Part shown: in pieces, positions 59,443 to 64,000 of the stretch
Position numbering within the stretch: position 1 is the first letter of the stretch
How the letters are laid out: every line of letters begins with the position of its first letter
NCBI GenBank assembly: GCA_009192285.1
Contig: WBVU01000010.1
Coordinates: 1,114,111 to 1,178,110 of the forward strand
Source of the DNA: Morchella semilibera
Lineage: Eukaryota; Ascomycota; Pezizomycetes; Pezizales; Morchellaceae
Direction: 5' to 3'
DNA: 64,000 bases
Position numbers and translations under genes: made by a program
The notes under the pieces: model-generated
What the model was told of the DNA's origin: nothing
Seen by the model: only the letters and a program-made list of their open reading frames with translations
Databases searched by the model: none

Positions 59443-61060
59443 ATGTCCCTTGCCTTCTCTACTGCTCCGGTCAACCATCACAACGGCTCTCACGCTCACT
59501 CCCAGCACTACGGATACAATCATTCTATGGATAGAGGGCCATCCGATTATCAACAATCAGGTTTGCCATCCTCAGCGTCCTACCCTTCTTACAATAGCCA
59601 ACAGCAACCAGAGCCTCAACCGGCAGACCAGCCTGCATCAAACTACCAGACCCCTTCTCAAGAAGTAAGGTCGACTTCGTCTACATACTCCTCATCTGCC
59701 ACTCCCTCATCAGAGTACGGAGGAGGCACTGTTAGTTCTTCTGCAAGGACACCTACTTTCCCGCCCGATTACAACTTAGGTGGTCATCGGTACTCAGAGG
59801 CGCCTCGCTACCACCCATCGAGCTCTACTGCCGGAGGTAGTTGCCATTCTCCCCTTGGGGTTTAGTGACCTGGTTCGAGTGGTGTACTAACCCTTGTTTA
59901 TTCAAAGACCCTAGTGTCCCTGCTCCGAGTCCACACTACGCACCCCCGACAAACCAGCAGTACGCACATTACCCGCCCCCCAATCCTCATCCAATGTCAG
60001 AAACATATTCCAACGGAGGCCATCCCAATCAATGGCGTCCTGAGTGGGGCACACCCTCAGGACAGCATTATATGAATGGCGCCCAGTATAATCCTCATGG
60101 CTCACCCACTGCAAGTGTGTCATCGCTCTCTCCAGGCGGTACACCAGTCAATCGCAATGTAAAACAAGCAGGACGTAAGCGCATTTCAGACCAAACTGCG
60201 CAACACCCACTTTCCCAGGTATACTCATTTGTACCTATCCCTGGTGCACAGCAGCACAAGCGGCCTCGTAGGCGCTATGAAGAAATTGAGCGCATGTACA
60301 AGTGTGGATACAATGGATGTGAGAAGGCATACGGAACACTGAATCATCTAAATGCACATGTGACAATGCAGAGCCACGGTGTCAAACGCACCCCAGAAGG
60401 TATTTTATTTTTCTATCACTATTGTCGCTTTATTTCCTTTTTTTTTCTTTTGTCACCGCTCCATTCATGCGTCTTGGCCTTTTTTCACTGGTCAATTGGG
60501 TGTTTGATTGGTTTGTATTGGTGGTGCTTTTGTACTCGGATGTGCCTCTTGACGCGTTCTGTTTAAAATCCTTAGCAGTTGTTAACGTGATCACGTGAAT
60601 AGAGTTCAAAGAGATCCGTAAGGAATGGAAGGCGCGTAAGAAGGAAGAAGAGGCTCAACGAAAAGCCCAGGAAGAAGCGGAGCGTCAACGAAGCACAGAG
60701 GGTGGATCAGCGACCGAGGTTGCCCAGGTAACTCCTGGTGCTGCCACTGCGACTACAAGTGCACAGTACACCGCTAGTGGCATGGCTCCTCGTCAACTCC
60801 CACCAATTGGCTACCAACAGCCTCCTGTACCTAGCGTTCACTACCCCGCAGCGCCAACAGCGACTATGGACCCAATGCAGCAATACCAGCAGCCCACGAT
60901 CTATAACACATATCAGCAGGCGTCATACCCACAAGGCCCGCAACAAATTTTCCCCGGTCAGGCCCGCCAAGCACCAATTCCACCTACGAATGAGGAGCCG
61001 GACGCCGATGCCGATGCAGATCCGGACGTCGCTTCGGCTCAATCGTCTTACAACCAATAA
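59443..61060 (+). CDS. con7: C2H2 zinc-finger transcription factor, Con7-like
   Basis: Three exons (59443-59836, 59908-60399, 60603-61060) join in phase to 447 aa. The N-terminal 260 residues are Ser/Pro/Gln/Tyr-rich and disordered. A conserved block YSFVPIPGAQQHKRPRRRYE leads into one C2H2 finger, MYKCGYNGCEKAYGTLNHLN, then AHVTMQSHGVKRTPE, followed by a basic helix EFKEIRKEWKARKKEEEAQR. This arrangement matches Con7-type regulators of spore formation and cell-wall genes in Pezizomycotina. The C terminus is Gln/Pro-rich and ends with an Asp/Ala run (PDADADADPD). The intron before EFKEIRKE has a CACGTGAATAG acceptor end and lies immediately after the finger. The family is clear; the exact orthology to Con7 is inferred from remembered family sequence. 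Confidence 0.85.
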
Positions 61061-64000
61061 ATAACATCAATCGGGGTTGTTATTGTCAAGCAGCAACCCC
61101 GTATTTATAAATACTATGCTTTTCGATAAATAAATTTTCACGACATCATGTGCGACGGCTGTCTCCTTCTCGGGTCACGGTTTATTATTTCCCCTTTTGT
61201 TTGGGCACTCTGTGGCGTGTTGATGGGTTGCAAGATGGGAAAGCAAATCAATATCCCCCCACTTATTTGTCAACCGCATCACAGGCCGCTTGCTTTTTCC
61301 CATCCCTCCACCCCTTTTTTTCTTGCTCCGCAAGAGGAATTCGGCACACCGTAAATTGTCTATTACTATTAGCTCGTTTTCAATGTTCATCTTTTTTTAA
61401 AGTTCGTGTACTGTTTCTTCGCCAGAAAAGAAAATATTTTCATGGGGGTTTTGGAGAGTATAGATCTCTACCTTTTTGCTGTTTCTCTTCTTTTTTTCTT
61501 AGGGGGCAGGGTTTCTTTTCTTTTAGATTGGGGGTCTGGTTACATTTCTTTCCTTTCATCGTTTTTTTTTTTATTATTGTTTGCACCTAGTCGACCTTAC
61601 CTTACGACTGGCTAGGGGGGGAGAAACAACGCGAAAGGAGGGAATTGTGCCAAACACCCAGTCTTGTATTGTTTCATTTCTAATCCTTCTCTGCACATGT
61701 TTTTTTACAGGGTGGCTAACTACTTATTGTTTTTAACTTTTCACATTCTGGAAAGTCCCCGGTTTTTTTGTTTCTTCGGGGCTGTTTGTTGATAATTACT
61801 TCCTGTGAGATTTGTAAAATAATGAGCATGTACCGGTAAATAAAGCACAATCGACCTCATTGCTTGCATTGTGTGAGCTGTCGTCATGTACATTTTGGTT
61901 TTTTTTTTTTTCCTCCTGTCTATTCATATCTAGCGCAACTATGCGAATAACTGATCTCTCTCTCTTTTTTTTTTTTGCTTCTTCCTGCCTAAACGCCTCC
62001 TCACGCACAGTCACACTTTATTTCTCCGCCCCAAGATTGACGCGAGAAAAGAAGCTTCTTTTTACGCCATCCGTTTTGCCTTGTCTGTCCGAAAACCTGG
62101 TTTGCGGTAATCGTCTATCTAACGCCTCACGCTAGAATCTCGTTCGCGAAATAGTTTAGCACATGCTTTTTTTGGCCGGGTCCTTACCTATAGCTTCCCC
62201 TCCCCACCATTCTAATCTTTGTTTTTCCTACTGCTTGCTTGCTTGCAGTTGGGGGGTGATTTGGCGGTGGTGGTGTTGATGGTGCGGTGCACTGGTGTTT
62301 CTAGTGCGCTTCTATATCAGCTTCTATCTAGGGAGGGTGGGGGCCTGGCTTTTCTTTTCTTTTCTTTTTTCTTTTCTTCTTTAGCTGCTACGGTCGCTGT
62401 GCGGCGGCGGTGCACTTGATTGCTTGCTTGCTGCGTTAAGGTAGGTAGAGCTAACTCGTTTGTGATAATAGGTTCTTTCTTTTTCTATATGCCTAAATGG
62501 AGCTACTACATAAGTGGCTGTTTATTAATCATTATCTATGTTATGGTACATGTATGTATGTATCTTACCAACAGCTAGGGCGAGTATGCAATATTACCGG
62601 TTTCCAAGTATGTATGTAGGCCTGTCCCATCCCTCAGTATGCGATGGGTGAAGAGTGGCTCACCCAGCACTAACCCCCCTCCCCCCTCAGGGATGGATAC
62701 TCAGTCGGTGGTGTTGTGTGCGCGAGGTGCGATATGATGAAGGATAGGATGAGGGTACATGTATCTAATATAAAAATTTATGGGGCTGACTGACATGACT
62801 GATATTATGATCCTCAGCTACATAGATGGGGCTAACTTAAACACATCGCATAGACACACAAGTAGACACCCAGGTAATGCACATTATGTGGAACCTTTTT
62901 ATAGACCTTTTACAGACTCAGGGTGATCATAGCCTAGCTTTTATGACTAGGATGGCACCCAAAATACAGACCCAATCAATCAATTAATAAAAACCTGCAA
63001 CTATGATCATCACCCCTCACGCCTTCCCAGACTCCGCACACGCAAGTATAACGACAACTGCTGAGATAGAAGGATAACATGGTAAGATATAGAAACACAC
63101 CAGCACCAAGTATCCTACTCTCTACGAGCACATAAAATCACCCCCCCCCCCCCCCATTCTTCAGCGGGGCCCAGGGAAAGGGGAAGGGTGGGGGGGAGAA
63201 GAGTCAAGAATGGTTTGCGGTCATTGTGCAGCCAGCAGCACTGCACCAGTGCCGGTAAATTGCATTTTTGTACACCCACAAAAACGTGCCTTCTCTTCCC
63301 GTGCTGTTGCATATTCCAGCCTGAGCTCACCCTGCAGCAGTACCACATGCAGGGCTCACTGCGTTACCAGCATATCTACAGCCGAAGGGAAGACTCAAAG
63401 GGCACAAAATAATAATAACAATATATTACCAAAGGTAATTTTATTAGGGCAAGCTCGGTAAGGAGCGAAAATCAGGAGGCACGGCATTCTGGACTCCCAC
63501 ATGATCCTTACCTGACACAGAGTGATACTCTTTGCACAGACGATCAATATTAAAGGGCTGGACTCGAACTGGACCATCTGGAACCCTCGGAAGTCGTAAG
63601 CTATGTTGGGCAAATATAGGAGCCGCAGATGCACATGATCCATCCGAACTTCTGCTCAGCTTTTAACAAACCTAACCCAAAGATGTGCCTTCTACTAAAA
63701 CGTACAATTATTATTGATTTGTTATCCCACCGCCAGCCAAACGTGCGTGTGGCTGAAGTTATCTCATGCCCATATCAGCTGCTAAACGGTTCCAACGCAA
63801 CCCTTAGATTTCGTTAGCTTCGATCATGTATGTAGCCTCTACCAAATCGTACCTCTTACAACATTCTTGCTGAGATTTGGGACACCCAACCCAGCTGCAG
63901 CGGCGGCCCGTTCCAGGATTTTTGCCCATATCCTAGTCATGTATAGCTATAGTTACATGCTGTCTAGAAAAATGGACAGGGCTTGAGGGGTACGCTGACA
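61061..64000. other. 2.9-kb terminal region without a recognised gene
   Basis: The first 1.3 kb is T-rich and probably includes the 3' UTR of the Con7-like gene. Beyond that are C- and G-runs (near 62680 and 63140), TACATGTA copies near 62548 and 62756, and a tRNA-B-box-like GTTCGAGTCC on the minus strand near 63553 that lacks a matching A box. Nothing else was supported. Confidence 0.5.

Noticed and set aside
63541-63600. Possible tRNA on the minus strand (GTTCGAGTCC B-box match)
   Set aside because: No A box at proper distance and no acceptor pairing.

Overview
The window reads as nuclear DNA of a filamentous ascomycete (Pezizomycotina). Nearly all genes are broken by short GT-AG introns of about 45-90 nt with recognisable branch sites. 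Their products are fungal (HOPS/CORVET, SSU processome, TFIID, mitochondrial ribosome, a Con7-type zinc finger, a 7TM-RGS protein). Gene-poor stretches carry small foldback elements and low-complexity tracts. I cannot name the genus from sequence alone. I rebuilt gene models by joining exons at splice sites and checking that codon phase is preserved; ends and phases close for most genes.

Layout. 0-8 kb: 5' end of a MAT2B/RmlD-like oxidoreductase (-), a TilS-like tRNA-Ile lysidine synthase (-), the mitochondrial SAM carrier PET8 (+), RPB10 (-, four tiny exons) and the U3 snoRNP t-UTP protein NAN1/UTP17 (+). 8.5-15.6 kb: VPS16 (+), LSM4 (-), an unrecognised probable mitochondrial protein (-) and mitochondrial ribosomal protein bL19m (+). 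VPS16, the unrecognised gene and bL19m are crossed by single-base frameshifts, while LSM4 between them is clean. 15.6-20.4 kb: gene-free, with TA-flanked miniature inverted-repeat elements, a nested foldback and a tRNA-like A-box/B-box unit. 20.4-27.9 kb: mitochondrial uL5m (+), actin capping protein beta CAP2 (-), a roadblock dynein light chain (+) and PWP2/UTP1 (+). 27.9-34.8 kb: gene-free. 34.8-40.2 kb: TAF1 (-) and an orphan single-pass membrane protein (-). 42-54 kb: a 7TM-RGS protein (+), VPS11 (+), the ER SNARE UFE1 (-) and the DEAD-box helicase DBP2 (+). 59.4-61.1 kb: a Con7-like C2H2 regulator (+) after a 5 kb pyrimidine-rich upstream region. The last 3 kb show no gene.

Functionally these are housekeeping genes, with no secondary-metabolite cluster, defence system or intact transposase. 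Some share complexes: NAN1 and PWP2 both act in the 90S pre-ribosome, VPS16 and VPS11 both belong to the class C Vps core, and bL19m and uL5m both belong to the mitochondrial large subunit. The most unusual sequence-level signals are the strong excess of the palindrome TACATGTA in non-coding DNA (about 35 copies by eye, roughly one expected), a group of short TA-flanked foldback elements, and the local cluster of frameshifts. I did not find a convincing new multi-gene system.
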